A DNA stretch of 64,000 nucleotides from NCBI GenBank assembly GCA_033439265.1, contig JAVTVX010000020.1, positions 16,572,001 to 16,636,000 of the forward strand, in the 5' to 3' direction. The position numbers and the translations under genes were made by a program. Positions within the stretch are counted from its first letter, which is position 1. The number at the start of each line of letters is the position of its first letter. The notes beneath the pieces are model-generated. The model saw only the letters and a program-made list of their open reading frames with translations, searched no databases and had not been told where the DNA came from. The DNA is from Dillenia suffruticosa. Taxonomy: Eukaryota > Streptophyta > Magnoliopsida > Dilleniales > Dilleniaceae. Shown here in pieces: positions 36,385-49,035 of the stretch.

Positions 36385-37117
36385 TTGACTCTTCTTACAC
36401 ACAACAAGTCACTTTCTCTCACTACACTCTCTTTCTCAAGTCCCACAAGTCAAGCCTAATTAAATGCTTCATTAATGCCTTGTCTCCCAACCACCTAATC
36501 CAATGGCCCACATTGATTTCTCAAATTTCAAACAAATCCTAGTCTTCCACCTCATTGGCACACATCCTTTGGTCATTAATTGTCTCTAAACCCCTTTTTT
36601 AAAATTGCACAAAAGGTCCTTCTTAGATTTGCATGAAAATTTATACCTCGATTTTCGCGTAAGGTATGGCGGGTCAATATTCGACCTGAAATCTAAGAAA
36701 TTAAAATTTACCTATTTGGTTTGGTTTTTCGCACTAAATCCAATAGAGTTGGTTTTGCACATAGATGAAGTCATTTGACCTTCCAAATCGCCCTTAAACG
36801 CATTATAGTTTTTAAAGCGATTTTGCTTTCCGCTTTGCGTTTTTACCAAAATTCCTAAAATTGCATTTTAACTTGATAAAACGTTAATTTAGCCTAATTT
36901 AGGCTTCCTGATAAAATTTTAGCGGTTTTGCACGGGTAGAATTAAATTTGGCTCGGTGGGGACAAATTTTCATTTCCGACAATTTCATCAAAAATTTTCG
37001 TGAGCATTATAAATCGAAAAAAATTTTTGAGAAACTTTTCACTATATGAAAATGAAAATATATCATATTTGGATAATGAAGAGTACAATATACAATACAC
37101 CAAGTGTCGATGTTACA
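33676..37117 (-). repeat. gypsy-2 3' LTR (LTR-B, 3.4 kb)
   Basis: The minus strand begins TGTAACATCGACACTTGG at 37117, right after the pol end, and ends ...AGTTAGGCATGACA at 33676. It is colinear with 45718-49035, including the CT microsatellite (36351-36381). ORFs inside (for example 36061-36402) are unsupported. About 3.4 kb is long for an LTR but usual for some Tekay/Del relatives. Confidence 0.85.
36351..36381. repeat. (CT)n microsatellite in LTR-B
   Basis: A pure CT run of about 30 bases. The matching place in the 5' copy (48409-48426) has a shorter run, so it expanded or contracted after insertion. Confidence 0.95.
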
Positions 37118-38437
37118 TTTCGAAACTAAAAGAATCTATATAGTAAATAAGTGGGGGTACTGTCTCCTCATAGTCTCATCAGGCTCCCAGGTTTCCTCCT
37201 CACTTGGTCACTCCTCCACAAGACTCTGACCAATGAGACTTCCTTGCTCTGTAGCTTTCTAACGTGCTAATCTAGAATAGCCACGGGCTGAACTGGAAGG
37301 CTAAGGTCCTCTCGTAACTCAACAGGCGGAAGCTCAAGTACATGAGAAGGATCAGCTATGTATTTCCTGAGTACTGAGACATGAAAGACGTCATGAATAC
37401 GGGATAGTTCATTAAGTGCCACACTCCCGATACTCTCAAGGATACGGAAGGACCCAATATATCTGGGGCTCAGTTTGCCCCGCTGTCTTAACCATATAAC
37501 TCCTTTCAAAGGAGATATCCTCAAGAAAATCATCTCTCTTGGCAAACTCAAGGGGTCGCCGCCTACAATCGGCATATGCCTTCTGTCTATCTTGGGTAGC
37601 TCTCATCCGCTCACGAATGACCCTAACCTTATCCTTCATTTCCTCAATCAACTCAACACTGCTGAGACGTCGCTCTCTGACCTCATCCTAACGTAACGGG
37701 GTGCAGCACTTCCTGCCATACAGTCCCTCAAATGGTGGCATCCCAATACTGTCCTATAGCTATTATTATATTCAAATTCAACCAGTAGAAAGTGCCGATC
37801 CCAACTACCTTAGAAATCAATCACACATGCTCTCAACATGTCCTTAAGAGTCTGAATGGTCCTCTCTGACTGACCATCTGTCTATGGATGATAGGCTGTG
37901 CTAAAACTCAGCCTCGTACCATTGTCTCTTGCAACCTAGGCCAAAACCTGGAACTGAATTTCGGGTCTCTGTCTGATACTATCGACATAAGAACACCATG
38001 CAACCTGACATCGTATCAATGTAAAGACGTGCCAAGGTCTCTAAAGAATAGTCGCTACAAATAGGAAGAAAATGTGTGGACTTGGTGAGTCGATCCACAA
38101 TCACACAAATGGCATCATGCCGTTATGAAGTCTGTAGTAGCCCTATCACAAAATCCATAGTAATGTGATCACACTTCCACTCAGGAATGGGTAAGGGTTG
38201 CAATGTTCCAGCCGGCTGCTAATGCTCGGCCTTCACCTGCTGGCAAACTAGACACCTAGCTACAAAGTCCGCAATATCTCGTTTCATGCCAGGCCACCAA
38301 TAACTCTCTCGAATGGTCCGATACATCTTGGTACCAACCCAATGTAATGCATAAGCGGATGAATGTGCCTCCTCAAGTCTGGCCCTGCGGAGATCTGTAT
38401 TAGCAGGAACACAAACCCGCTCCCTGAATACTAACAA
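37118..38437 (-). pseudogene. pol: gypsy-2 integrase with C-terminal chromodomain remnant
   Basis: From 38437 downward: H2C2 zinc-binding region (HSSAYALHWVGTKMYRTIRE, WWPGMKRDIADFVARCLVCQ), core with WKCDHITMDFVIGL and HDAICVIVDRLTKSTHF (about 38200-38080), then the GPY/F region (PRYIGSFRILESIGSVAL, FHVSVLRKYIADPSHVLE, 37575-37330). After a stop, VSLVRVLWRSDQVR (about 37190-37230) is a decayed chromodomain. Tekay/Del chromoviruses carry such a domain to steer insertion to marked chromatin. Stops and shifts make it inactive. Confidence 0.82.
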
Positions 38438-38499
38438 TCCACCTCTCGGACCCTGAAGTCTCCACCATCCGCTCTGCGAACTCTATCAGTAATACCCTA

Positions 38500-40174
38500 A
38501 AACTCCTCATCCGTACTCTAGAACTCTCTGATATGGTCAAACAAAGTCGGCCTGACCTCAAATCTGGTTAGTAAATCTCCCTGATCATCACTAGCCAAAC
38601 TGACTCCCAAGGCTCGGAGTCCTACTAAATAAGAAATGTATGTATTCTTTATCGACTGTAAGGATGATGCTGACTTCCGACTCAAGGCATCTGCCACAAC
38701 ATTCGCCTTTTCCGGATGATAGTCAATAATGAGGTCGTAATCCTTGAGGAGCTCTAAACATCTTCTCTGTCTTAAATTCAGCTCATTTGGGTAAACAAAT
38801 ATTTCAAACTTTAGTGATCTATAAATACTCTGCACGTCACGCCATAAAGATGATGTCACTATATTTTCAACGCGAAAACTATGGCTGCCAACTCTAAATC
38901 ATGTGTTGGGTAGTTAACCTCGTGTTTTTTCAGCTGCCGTGAGGCATATACAATAACCCAACTATCCTGCATCAGAACACAACCTAATCCCTGTCGGCTA
39001 GCATCACTATACACTGTGTATTCTCAACTGCTAGTAGGAAGGCTAAAATTGGAGTAGAAGTTAATCGTTGTTTAAGCCCCTGAAAGCTTGCCTCACAATG
39101 ATCATCCCAAACAAACTTAACCCCCTTCCGGGTCAACCTAGACAAAGGAGCAGTTATCTGAAAAAATCTTTCTACAAATCTACGATAATACCCGGCTAAA
39201 TCTACGATAATACCCGGCTAAATCGAGAAAACTATGGTTCTCGGTAACTATTTGTGGTTGCTCCCACTTCAATATAGTCTAAACCTTCCATGGATCAACA
39301 TAAATACCCTCCGCAGAGAAAATGTGCCCCAAAAATTCTATCTGTCTCAGCCAAAACTCACATTTCAAAATTTTGGCATATAACAGCTTCTCACGGAGTA
39401 TCTGTAGTACCACCTGAAGGTGCTGAGCATGACCATCATCACTTCATGAATACACCAAGATGTCATCGATAAATACGATGACGAACCGATCCAAAAAGTC
39501 ATGGAAGACTCGGTTAATCAGATCCATAAAAGCAGCTTGAGCATTAGCCAGCCTAAACGGCATAACTAAAAACTCATAGTGGCCATATCGGGTGCAAAAA
39601 GCTGTTTTGGGCACATTCTCGACCTAAATTCTCAACTGATGATAACCCGAACGGGGATCAATCTTAGAGAAAACCCTGGCTCTCTGCAGCTGATCAAATA
39701 AATCATCAATACGCGGCAAGAGATATCTATTTTTGATGATAGCTTTGTTCAACTATCTGTAATCCACATAAAACCGAAGTGTACCATGTTTTTTCTTTAC
39801 AAATAGCACCGGAACATCCCAGGGTGAAGTACTCGGCGAATAAACCCCTTGTCCAGAAGTTCTTGCAACTGAACCTTGAGCTCTCTTAGTTCAACAGGCG
39901 TCATTCTGTATGGCAGAATAGATATAGGAGCGGTTCCCAGTACTAGATTAATTTTGAAATCGAACTCCCGAACTAGTGGTAATCCAGGAAGCTTCTCTGG
40001 AAACACATCTGGAAACTCATGCACTATGAGGACTTCCTCAAGTCTTGGTCCCTTAATGGTGGTGTCAACGACATAAGCCAAATAAGTCATGCACCCGCGG
40101 CGTACTAGGTGTCTGGCCTCCATAACTGATATAACACAGCGGGGCAATACCCGTCTCTCACCCCTGAACACCAA
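38500..40174 (-). pseudogene. pol: gypsy-2 reverse transcriptase-RNase H
   Basis: N-terminal RT region with VHEFPDVFPEKLPGLPLVRE (40100-40000) and LLDKGFIRR; central part with [16 protein letters not shown] and [13 protein letters not shown] (about 39430-39470, the catalytic FIDD intact); connection domain with ILKWEQPQ (about 39255); and RNase H ending LRQRRCLELLKDYDLIIDYH and NVVADALSRKS (38790-38670). Several frameshifts and stops interrupt it. A 22-bp tandem duplication at 39181-39224 shifts the frame. Confidence 0.85.
39181..39224. repeat. 22-bp tandem duplication in gypsy-2 RT
   Basis: CTACGATAATACCCGGCTAA plus two bases appears twice in direct succession. Twenty-two is not a multiple of three, so it breaks the reading frame. 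The two copies look identical, so the event is recent. Confidence 0.9.
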
Positions 40175-40192
40175 GGGCGGCTGCCCGGACCT

Positions 40193-40515
40193 CTAAAACT
40201 CAACATCTTTCATGAAACAATCCATGGAAACCCGGTATGAACTCAGCCAATCCATTCCTATGATGGCATCAAAATCCATGATATGAAGCGGAATCAGATC
40301 GACCTCTAATACCGCCTCCTCAATAATGACCACGCAACCTCTATAGACTGTATTTCGACTGATATGCTTGCCGAGAGGAGTGATAACCACAATTTCTTCA
40401 TCAAGTGGTGAGAGAGGTCTATCAGAATAGCGAGCAAATATGTCGCTCACATATGAATAATTCGACCCGGTGTCTATGAGAACACGGACGTCGATACCAA
40501 ATGTTTGCGTGGCAC
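40193..40515 (-). pseudogene. pol: gypsy-2 aspartic protease (exon after intron-like gap)
   Basis: Contains the active site VLIDTGSNYSYV (about 40490-40455) and, downstream, HIMDFDAIIGMDWLSSY (about 40285-40235), both standard for gypsy retropepsins. It is open from 40525 to 40193. The exon starts after an AG at 40516-40517, which joins in frame to the gag NPDVIMG block. Confidence 0.85.
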
Positions 40516-40702
40516 CTAAAGACAAGAAAAATTAAAGATATTTAAAATGCGAAGAAAAAGTAGACATATTTATATATATATCAAACTAGTTATGGTTCTA
40601 AAGTTTTAACTAGACAAAACTGTACATCGATATCGGGTATACAAGATCTCATAAAGAAAGTACAACAAAAGTCCTATATTGAGAGGTCTGTGGGAGGATT
40701 AC
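40516..40702 (-). other. Intron-like gap between gag and protease in gypsy-2
   Basis: On the minus strand the gag frame reaches NPDVIMG, then GTAATCC starts an AT-rich 187-bp stretch ending TTTTTCTTGTCTTTAG. Removal joins G to GT and keeps the frame (phase 1). The same position and phase recur in gypsy-3 (54982-55437). Confidence 0.65.
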
Positions 40703-42118
40703 CCATAATGACATCAGGATTTTCCTGTGCGTCCTCCTGCGTCATTGCAAACACACGAGCCTGGGCCCTAGCCTGCTGTTGAGACGGTCCTAGCACTGTA
40801 TTACTCCCGGCTGCAATCCGAGGAGCTATGAGATTTGAGTGCGCAAGTACCCCCTATCGGTCTGTGTCAGAAGCACCAGTATGACTCCGTAAAGTCTGTC
40901 CTCCTCGAGTCAAATCTGGGTAGGTACTCCTAATATGACCTTGCTTCCCATACTAGAAGCAAGTAACCGGTACTTTACATGCGCCAAATGCATGATGGTT
41001 GCTGCATCTGCTGTAAAAAAGCTGTCTCTGTATAGTAGACTGTGTAGAGACACTAGGGGCTAGTGCCCCAAAGCCCTGTGGTCGGGGTCCCTGTCCTGGT
41101 CCTGTTGGTCTAAAGCTAGAAGACTCACCGTGATAACCAGATCCTCTACCCCTTTTCGAAGACTATCCATCCTGTGACCCAGTCTTCTTCTTTTTCTGGT
41201 GACTCTCTTTCTACCTAGCCTCAGTTCGGACGATCTCCTCTGCCCGATATGCTGAATCAATCACCTCTGAAAGTGTAGAGGTAGGAGTCACTGTCATATA
41301 CTTCTTGATGCTCAAATAAAGGCCATCCACAAACTTAAACCTCATCTGAGTTGGTGTAGCCATGTCGGAGACAAATGTTGTTAATCTCCTAAGCTCAACC
41401 TCGTATTTTAAAACTGACCTAGTCCCCTAATATAAGTGCAGGAACTCTATCCTCATGCGATCCTGCTGAAACGGGGTAAAGTACCTGCGATTGAACTCTC
41501 GTAGAAAGTCATCCCACTACAAAGTCTGTGTAGCACTGTCACAGATAGCTTCCTACCACGAGAGGGCATCCCCGTCAAGGAGTCTCTCAACAACTTTCAA
41601 CTTGAGCTCCTCTGTCAACCCCAGATCAGTAAGGATCATGTGAGTCCTATTAATCTAGTGTTTCGCCACTGTGGCATCATCAAATCCTGAAAAATCCATG
41701 TATCGAAGTTGTTATGACTCTTTCACCAACTGTGTAAGCTCATGGATGTGCCTCAAAGTAACAGATGTATCCTCAGTAAAACTAGAACTGGATGAACCGG
41801 CCACCGGAGGAGGAACCGATGTCGTAGATGCAGGTACGGCTGCACGTACGGTCACTGGAGTCTGTGGTGGAGGTGGTGGTATCTGCACCCTATATCTACT
41901 GTATCACTTCTGCCACTGTCTCAAGACGTCGAGTGGTGGTGGAGGAATCTCGGCTGTAACAACCGGTAGAGGTGTTGGGGATGGCGCTGGTGGAGGTGCG
42001 TGAGTAGAGGAAGCATCCTCTAGTACTTGTGGAGTCTAGGTGCCCTAGGTACATCAGGCACCGGGGGACTCTTGGGTGGTGCGAATCTAGCACCGCGCCT
42101 ACCATGTTTAGGTGGCAT
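40703..42118 (-). pseudogene. gag: gypsy-2 Gag
   Basis: ATG at 42118-42116 opens MPPKHGRRGARFAPP, the usual basic start of Tekay/Del Gag. A Pro/Thr-rich segment follows (42090-41820), then the capsid region (about 41740-41280, e.g. DGLYLSIKKYMTV) and a basic zinc-knuckle region (about 41010-40930) whose Cys residues are partly lost. The C-terminus ends ARVCAMTQEDAQENPDVIMG at 40703. Multiple stops interrupt. It would assemble the particle. Confidence 0.75.
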
Positions 42119-42390
42119 AATTCTGCAAAATAGGTACATTTTTATTACGTAAAAATCAAGGATTCGGGTTAGTTATTGAGTAAGTAACCCCAAAAAAAAT
42201 TGAGTCATGAATCAAGGCATTTGAATGTGAAATAATGGATTAGATGCATCATGTATCTAACCCCCTAAAATAGATGAATTTATATGCCTATTGCCATGTA
42301 TGTGACTTTAAATGATTGTATGAAACTCTCTAATGCATTGAGGGTTTTTAAATGTACTTGGGAGAATTTTCATTACTATCTTTCTCTAAC
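42119..42390 (-). other. gypsy-2 5' leader
   Basis: Non-coding stretch between the primer-binding site and the gag start codon. Confidence 0.6.
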
Positions 42391-42410
42391 CTAGACTCTC
42401 TGATACCAAT
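42391..42410 (-). other. gypsy-2 primer-binding site (tRNA-Met type)
   Basis: The minus strand reads ATTGGTATCAGAGAGTCTAG, matching the tRNA-iMet complement TGGTATCAGAGC, five bases inside the CGGGACGTGACA end at 42416. Confidence 0.85.
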
Positions 42411-42415
42411 AGAAC

Positions 42416-45400
42416 TGTCACGTCCCGAACCAGGGTCATGAGCAGCCGCCCGTTGTCCTGGATGCCGGCTTGATTTTCTAAAAAATCGAACAGAACCTCC
42501 CCATATTTCGGAGGTCTCCCATATACAAATTAACATGCATATTAAATGATCATCCTGCCACCTGAATAAATGGGCCAACCCGGTCGTACAACAATCAACC
42601 ATAATCATATCATACCTGTAGCACCGACTCTCGGTATATCCTATGGTGTATTCCAGTTCATATATATATATATATGATATTTCCACGACTACATTCATAA
42701 ATTTCCAATAAGAAATTTTTCGATAAAACAACCCTAGAAATTTGTCGGTAAACTACCAATTTGTGTCAATTTGACTCAAAGAGACTCAATAACCTTAATT
42801 TCACATTAAATAAATTTAATTAGGTATAAAATGAGATTTTGGGTCTAGTATGTAATTATGAAAATTTTTAGGGGTCAAATTAGATTTTTTATAAATTAAA
42901 GGACTTGTTAGCAATTAACAAAAATTTAAAAGGAAATGTGACAAATGTATTCTTTTAAAACAATACATTAAACAAGTGTGAGAGTGAGGAGGACAAGTTT
43001 GACCCAAATTGAGAGGAGAAAGATAAGGTGGGCCAATGAGAACATATGCACATGAAAATCAATCAAAACATATGCAAATTGGCAAAATGATCCTATGGCT
43101 TAGAATAAATTTCAGATTAGATCCTAGGGTGGTGAGTTAATAACACAAGCATAAAGGAAGATGACCATAGAATGCTTGTTCATTCTTCCCAAACCATGAG
43201 AACAAGGTAAGAAGAGAGGAAGACCAAGAAAGTTGAGGTAAGAAATTTTATTTTGTCCCATTTTAATTTTTATTTCTATCCGTGACTTTACCTTTGTTTT
43301 GATGCATCTTACAGTCTAAATTAGCAATTGCTCTAGTTAAGTAAATTTTAGATCTAGGTCTTATCTTTCCAAGGAGATAAGAATCACCTTAGTCTGATAC
43401 TTGTGCCAAATGTTACGACACGTTTCCTGAAATGTGATAGAAAGTTGTTCTGTTTCGGAACATAAACAGTGTGCAAAAATGACCCTTTTCAAGTCCTATT
43501 TTAGTGAAACTCAAAACATAAAAGTTGTAGGTATCACCCTTACCTACAACACGTAAACATTTCAGCCAATCTACACAAAGAAATCAAAGGTTATACCATT
43601 TTTTCCTAAAGACATTTTGACAGAAACCTTGTTTCCAATTGAAACCTGATAGTTCTAATCATGAATTATTTCAACCCCTTTATCGGCATAATTGAGTAAA
43701 ACTCAAAACATGAAAGTTGTAGATCTATGTCTTAGGTATAACATGTTTAAATTTCATTAAGTGTGGATGAGTAGGGTGAAAGTTATGGTTTCTGCTCAAA
43801 AATAGGACAGAATTTGAATATAGAACACGACAGAAACAAAATGAGTATTTTCAGAAATTCTGTGATGAGATTTTGAGAAAATGTATAACATGAAAGTTAT
43901 AGGGCATAAAATTTCCTACAACATATCAACATTTCGCTTGAATTGGAGCTATGTGCAAAGAGCTAAGTCATTTCTACCATGCAGGGACATAGGCTTTGTG
44001 CGCATGGGCACCGAGCAATGGGCCGACATGGGTGCGGCATGAGCACGATGTCAGTGCAGTGATTTTGACCGGATCAAACTTTGAAAAATTGGATATTTTT
44101 GTACAAATACACTTAGAGATTTATTTAAAATACCCTAAAACTTGGCCCTAAACTAAGAAATTGTTAAGTGCAATTTATTACATATATTTTCCTATAATGA
44201 CATATGTATGCATATATGATCATTGTAGTGACGTGATTGGTGATCGATTCGAGAAAGTTCAATTTGCTGGTTATAGTGGTACTGAGGGGAGTGATCTACC
44301 CTCTCCCATACAGTGAGTGAGATTTTGACATCTACTATTGATTGACAAATCATGTTTTTCGATTTTCAAACGACATGATTTCTATATGTGTGAAAACTGA
44401 ATTTTTGGATTTTGATAAGTATATAGACATATTTTTGTGACCATTGGAGTGTCTCAATTGCTGATTTTATTGATATGCATCCATGAGTTTGATAACTGGA
44501 TATTGTGCCATCTTTTTGACATATTAACATGTTTTAATACTCTCACTGTATTGGCACATGGTATTAAACGGATTTACATGTACTATTTGGGCTGTACGTC
44601 CGGCCGACGTTATGATACGATACATGGGGCTGTATGTCCGGCCGACGTGATGATTTGATGCATGGGGTTACGTACCCGGCCGACTTGATGATATTGTGAT
44701 ATGCTTCCTATAACATTCCATAGCTGTGAAGAACATTTGGTAGAGGCACCCCTTGTGCCCGAATACGCTTCGGCCGTAGATATCCACCAAATTGTCATGT
44801 GTATGGTTGTCCTAGGTTGACCCTCATCAGTAAGAACGTGAGTTTATGTCTGTCTAGCACTAGGCGAGGCATCATACACGGCCGACTATTTATAGATATA
44901 TATATATATATATATATTGTTATTATTATTTACAGATTAGTTGGAGTAGCCTATGGCTAACGTTGGGGTAGATAGTCATTATTTGATATTTGCATTGTGC
45001 AAATCCCCAATGCGCCCATCTTTGGTCGAGGTAGACTATTGCCAGGGTTGTTTGTTCGGCTGGCTCTACATATTAAAACTGCACACTATTTTTCGCATAC
45101 TTGATATTATATTACATGTCTTGACACTCCAAGTTCATACTTGATATTGATAGCACGATATCAATCCTCTCACTTGCTGAGTATCCTCCCATAGATACTC
45201 ACCCCTCACTTTTTCCCTTTCACAGGTATAGTCTTGGATTGAAGGAATGGTAGAGGCTTGATTTCGTTGGACTTATATTGGAGATTGGGTTGGGGTATGA
45301 TTACCCGTTTCTTCCACTGTATTCAATTTGAGATTATCATATTATTTTGGAGTATTTAATTTGACCATTGTACTTATTTGCTTGGGGATGACTGCATATT

Positions 45401-45636
45401 ACTATTGGCGCATGTAAATGGTAACTCTCATCTTGGGTTTACATATTTATGCATTTGAGGCACATTGAGATATTTTACTTTTATTACTTGGGAACTCATG
45501 TGATTTTGTAAACAGATTTGGACATATATGTTTTTAGCCTTACGATGCCTCGATGTCTCGGAGGGTTGTGCTCGTGCATTGAGGTGTCGTGGCGGTTGCT
45601 CACGTGCTTGGCCCGAGGGTGGGTCAGGGCGTGACA
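42416..45636 (+). repeat. LTR-A: complete 3.2-kb gypsy-type LTR in inverted orientation
   Basis: Starts TGTCACGTCCCGAACC and ends GGTCAGGGCGTGACA. Its canonical direction (leader-like GAGAACAAGGTAAGAAG segment, GTGAG-rich zone near the end) is plus, opposite to gypsy-2. It is homologous, in inverted sense, to LTR-B: CTTATCTTTCCAAGGAGATA at 43363-43382 pairs with TATCTCGTTGGAAAGATAAG at 47685-47704. Either a solo LTR nested near the primer site or a built-in half of a composite LTR. It has (AT)n runs at 42661-42675 and 44896-44917. ORFs within are unsupported. Confidence 0.7.
44896..44917. repeat. (AT)n microsatellite in LTR-A
   Basis: A pure TA dinucleotide run. Confidence 0.9.
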
Positions 45637-45717
45637 ATACCAATCAGTCCGCACCGTACAAACTAGGACAACGCAAGACTATCACAACTACTAGCAGTCC
45701 TAGCCACAGACCTCTAC
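45637..45717. repeat. 81-bp linker between LTR-A and LTR-B, 5' copy
   Basis: Same sequence as 33595-33675 with scattered substitutions. It separates two LTRs that face opposite ways. Confidence 0.8.
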
Positions 45718-48700
45718 TGTCATGCCCAACAAGGGCATGAGCAGCCGCCACACCGAACGGCCCTAAAATTTTATACATGAGTACAACAAATTCCCAAGTT
45801 AAAAAGTTAAATGCTTTCAAGTGCCTCAATGCAGATAAAATGAGCTAATATGAGAGTTTCACAAATAAATGGCAATAATTTATACAGTCGTCCCATAAAA
45901 TATACATGTCCATCTACGGACCTTAATATCAAGACCTCACAGGGTCGATATATAACATGGATCTCATATTTCAAATAAAATTTAGATCTCACCGTAGTGA
46001 ATATGTAAATCCTCAAATATGTGATAGACATCTAGAGCCCGACGCATCGCTCTATGACAATAACCCTGTCTAAGAAAGGAAATGAGAGGGGTGAGTATCA
46101 AGGGAGATATCAAGTGAGTGAGGGATCAATATAAAGCATAAATAGGGAGTGTAAACCATTGGAATATCAAACATGATTATTCGTAAACAATAATTCACAT
46201 TTGGAAGTAAAACATGGTATGATCAGTAAAATGAAATCATGTAATCCATCCCACGGTATCATATAGATGTGCATCCATTTAAAATCAAGTATTTTTAGAG
46301 CAAACCAAATATGATCCTGGCAAAGGTCGACCGTGACCAATGGCAGGCGTATCGGGGGTTTTATTATGCATAAATGTTTAAAAATCGCTCTCTACCCCAA
46401 CATTGGCCCTAAGCTTCACCGAGACTAGCTCATACATAGATCAGATCACGTATAGGACCCCGCTTGGTGCTAGACAGTGGCATCACACATATTCTCCCCC
46501 TTGCGGGTTTAACCAGTAGCGCCTATACCCATATACCAGACATTTGCTGGTATCTTTGCGCGAAGTGTACCCACATGCATACTCGGTACCATAACAAACA
46601 TCCCTCGTAGCTATGGTCATCCTCTTGGGACTCAATAATATCATAACAGTCATCCCACAGCTACACGGCTCCAAATCAGTAATATAGAAATCATAGTGCT
46701 CAATAAATGTGCCATATTGGGTCATTTGAAATTAAACATATGAAAATCATAAAATATGGCACCATTTTAGTTGAATCAAATTTATGTATGCATATTCATA
46801 GAAAACATGAGCTCACGACACTCCAATAGTCACAAAACAAATTCGAAGTCTAGTGGTTGACAATGAGTCATACATATCAAAAGCATGTTTTGTTGAACAC
46901 GAGAAAAATCAAATTTCACTTTTCATACATGAGATTTGAGTCTTACTCACAGTAATAGGGAGGATATAGCACTCCCAAATGAACCACAATTACGATGTAT
47001 CGAGCTCTCTTTAACAGTTTAGGTAAAAGTCACCTATCAAGTTCACTTATAGTTCTCCACTTGGTACCACTTTGTATAGTCCTATGAAAATTTGCATAAC
47101 GTTTCATATATAAGTCCAAATCAGGCAAACTTTTGATATGTTGTAGGTAACTTCATGACCTACAATGTTCATGTTATACACATTCTCAAAATCACATCAA
47201 AAAATTTCTGAAAATCCCCATTTTGATTTAGTTACATTCTGAATTCAGACTCTGTCCCATTTTAGTACAAAAGCTATAACTTTCACTATACATATCCAAA
47301 CATAATGAAATTTTAACATGTTATACCCAAGACATAGACATATCACTTTCATGTTCTGAGTTTCTCTCAATTATGCTTAGAAGGGGATTGAAATGGATCA
47401 TGATCAGAACAGGCAGGTTTCAGTTGGAAAAACAGAATTTCTGTCAATACCCCTTTAGTAAAATGGGCATAATGTTTGATTACCTTGTCTGAATTGGCTA
47501 AACGTTTAACATATTGTAGCTACGATGGATATCTACAACTTTTAATCCTTGAGCTGGCCCAAAAGAGGATGGGAAGATGGTCGTTTTTATACACTGTTCT
47601 TAGGGTTTGAAATAGGACAACCTTCTGTCGAGTTTCAGGACAATTGCCATTACATTTGGCACAAGAATTGGATTAAGGTGATTCTTATCTCGTTGGAAAG
47701 ATAAGACCTAGATCTACAAATGTTGTAACTGGGGCATTTCCTAATTCAGACCATAAGATACCTCAAAATAGAGGTTAAGTCACAGACAGAAACAGAGCTA
47801 AAGCAGGACAGAACAAAAATTTCTTTGTAGAACACTTAAATTTGAAAAATCATAATAAATCCAATTCTCATCAGAATATAACAAATCATATCTCATTTTA
47901 CAGCTCTGTGAGTCTAGTTTCACTTGAAATTAACCTAGGTCAGTTTTCCTATGTGCAGAAAATATTATAACCAAAATATCACAACATGGTCAGAATGTCC
48001 TATTTGCAGAAATTTCAAAGAAATGTTTGAAGAAAATCCTACCTTCCTTCAATGGTGAAGCTCACGGTTCCTCTTGTTCTTCACCAAGCAAAACTTCTCC
48101 TTTTACTCCAATTTTTGAATATGTTGTAGTTGGGTTTGAGAGGAAGTGATCTATGTAAAAATATTTGAGTGTTGTTATAGAAAAATTTTTGGATCCCTCA
48201 ACTTGAAGCTCACGGTTCTTGGGAGAAAATGAGAGAGCTTGTTTTCCTTTGGTTTGAACACACTCATGGTTTTTGGGAAGGAATGAATAAGTGTTTGTTT
48301 TATAGCACTTGCCCCATTTAATCCAAGCCATCTATATTTTCCCAAGATAAATTCCTAACCATTGGATTTTTTTGTCACATAAGAGTTTATTCTCTCTCCA
48401 CAATCACTTTTTCTCTCTCTCTCTCTTACGGTTTTGACTCTTCTTACACACAACAAGTCACTTTCTCTCACTGGCACACTTCCCTTGGTCATTAATTGTC
48501 TCTAACCCGCTTTTTTTAAATTGCATAAAAGGTCCGTCTTAGATTTGCGTGAAAATTTCTACCTCGATTTTGGCATAACGCGCAGTGGAGTCAATATTCG
48601 ACCCGAAATCTGAGAAATTCAAATTTACCCATTTGGTTCGGTTTTTCACACTGAATCCAATAGAGTTGCTCTCGTACGTAGATGAAATCATTTGACCTTC

Positions 48701-49035
48701 TAAATCGCCCTTAAACGCGCTAGGGTTTTTAGAGCGATTTTGCTTTCCGCTTTGCATTTTTGTCAGAATTCCGGAAATTGCATTTTAACTTGATAAAATG
48801 TTAATTTAGCCTAATTTAGGCTTCCTGGAAAAATTTTAGCAGAGCCAAAATGGGTAGAATTAAATTTGGCTAGGTGAGGACAAATTTTCATCTCCGGCAA
48901 TTTCGTAAAAAATTTTCGTGAGTATTATAAATCGAAAAAATTTTCTGAAAGACTTTTCTCTATATAAAAATGAAAATACATCATATATAAATAATGAGGA
49001 GTACAATATACAATACATCGAATGTTGGTGTTACA
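45718..49035 (-). repeat. gypsy-2 5' LTR (LTR-B, 3.3 kb)
   Basis: The minus strand begins TGTAACACCAACATTCGATG at 49035 and ends ...TTGGGCATGACA at 45718. Colinear with 33676-37117 throughout. The right flank at 49036 is gypsy-3 LTR sequence. Differences from the 3' copy are frequent but scattered, and the CT run is shorter. Confidence 0.85.

Larger units (their letters stand above)
33444..49035 (-). mobile_element. gypsy-2: Ty3/gypsy (Tekay/Del-like) retrotransposon, minus strand, inserted in gypsy-3 3' LTR
   Basis: On the minus strand: 5' LTR region 49035-42416, primer-binding site 42410-42391, gag from 42118, intron-like gap 40702-40516, protease, RT, RNase H, integrase with decayed chromodomain, then the 3' LTR from 37117. 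33444-37117 and 45486-49035 are colinear copies of one repeat unit. The 3' copy stops abruptly at 33444. The 5' LTR region is unusual in containing a second, inverted LTR (42416-45636). No exact target duplication was found because the distal end is truncated. Confidence 0.8.

Noticed and set aside
36061..36402. 113-codon minus ORF with Arg/Glu repeat
   Set aside because: It lies in the LTR and the repeat is the translated CT/GA microsatellite.
41671..42003. 110-codon forward ORF rich in Gly
   Set aside because: It is antisense to the Pro-rich part of gypsy-2 Gag.
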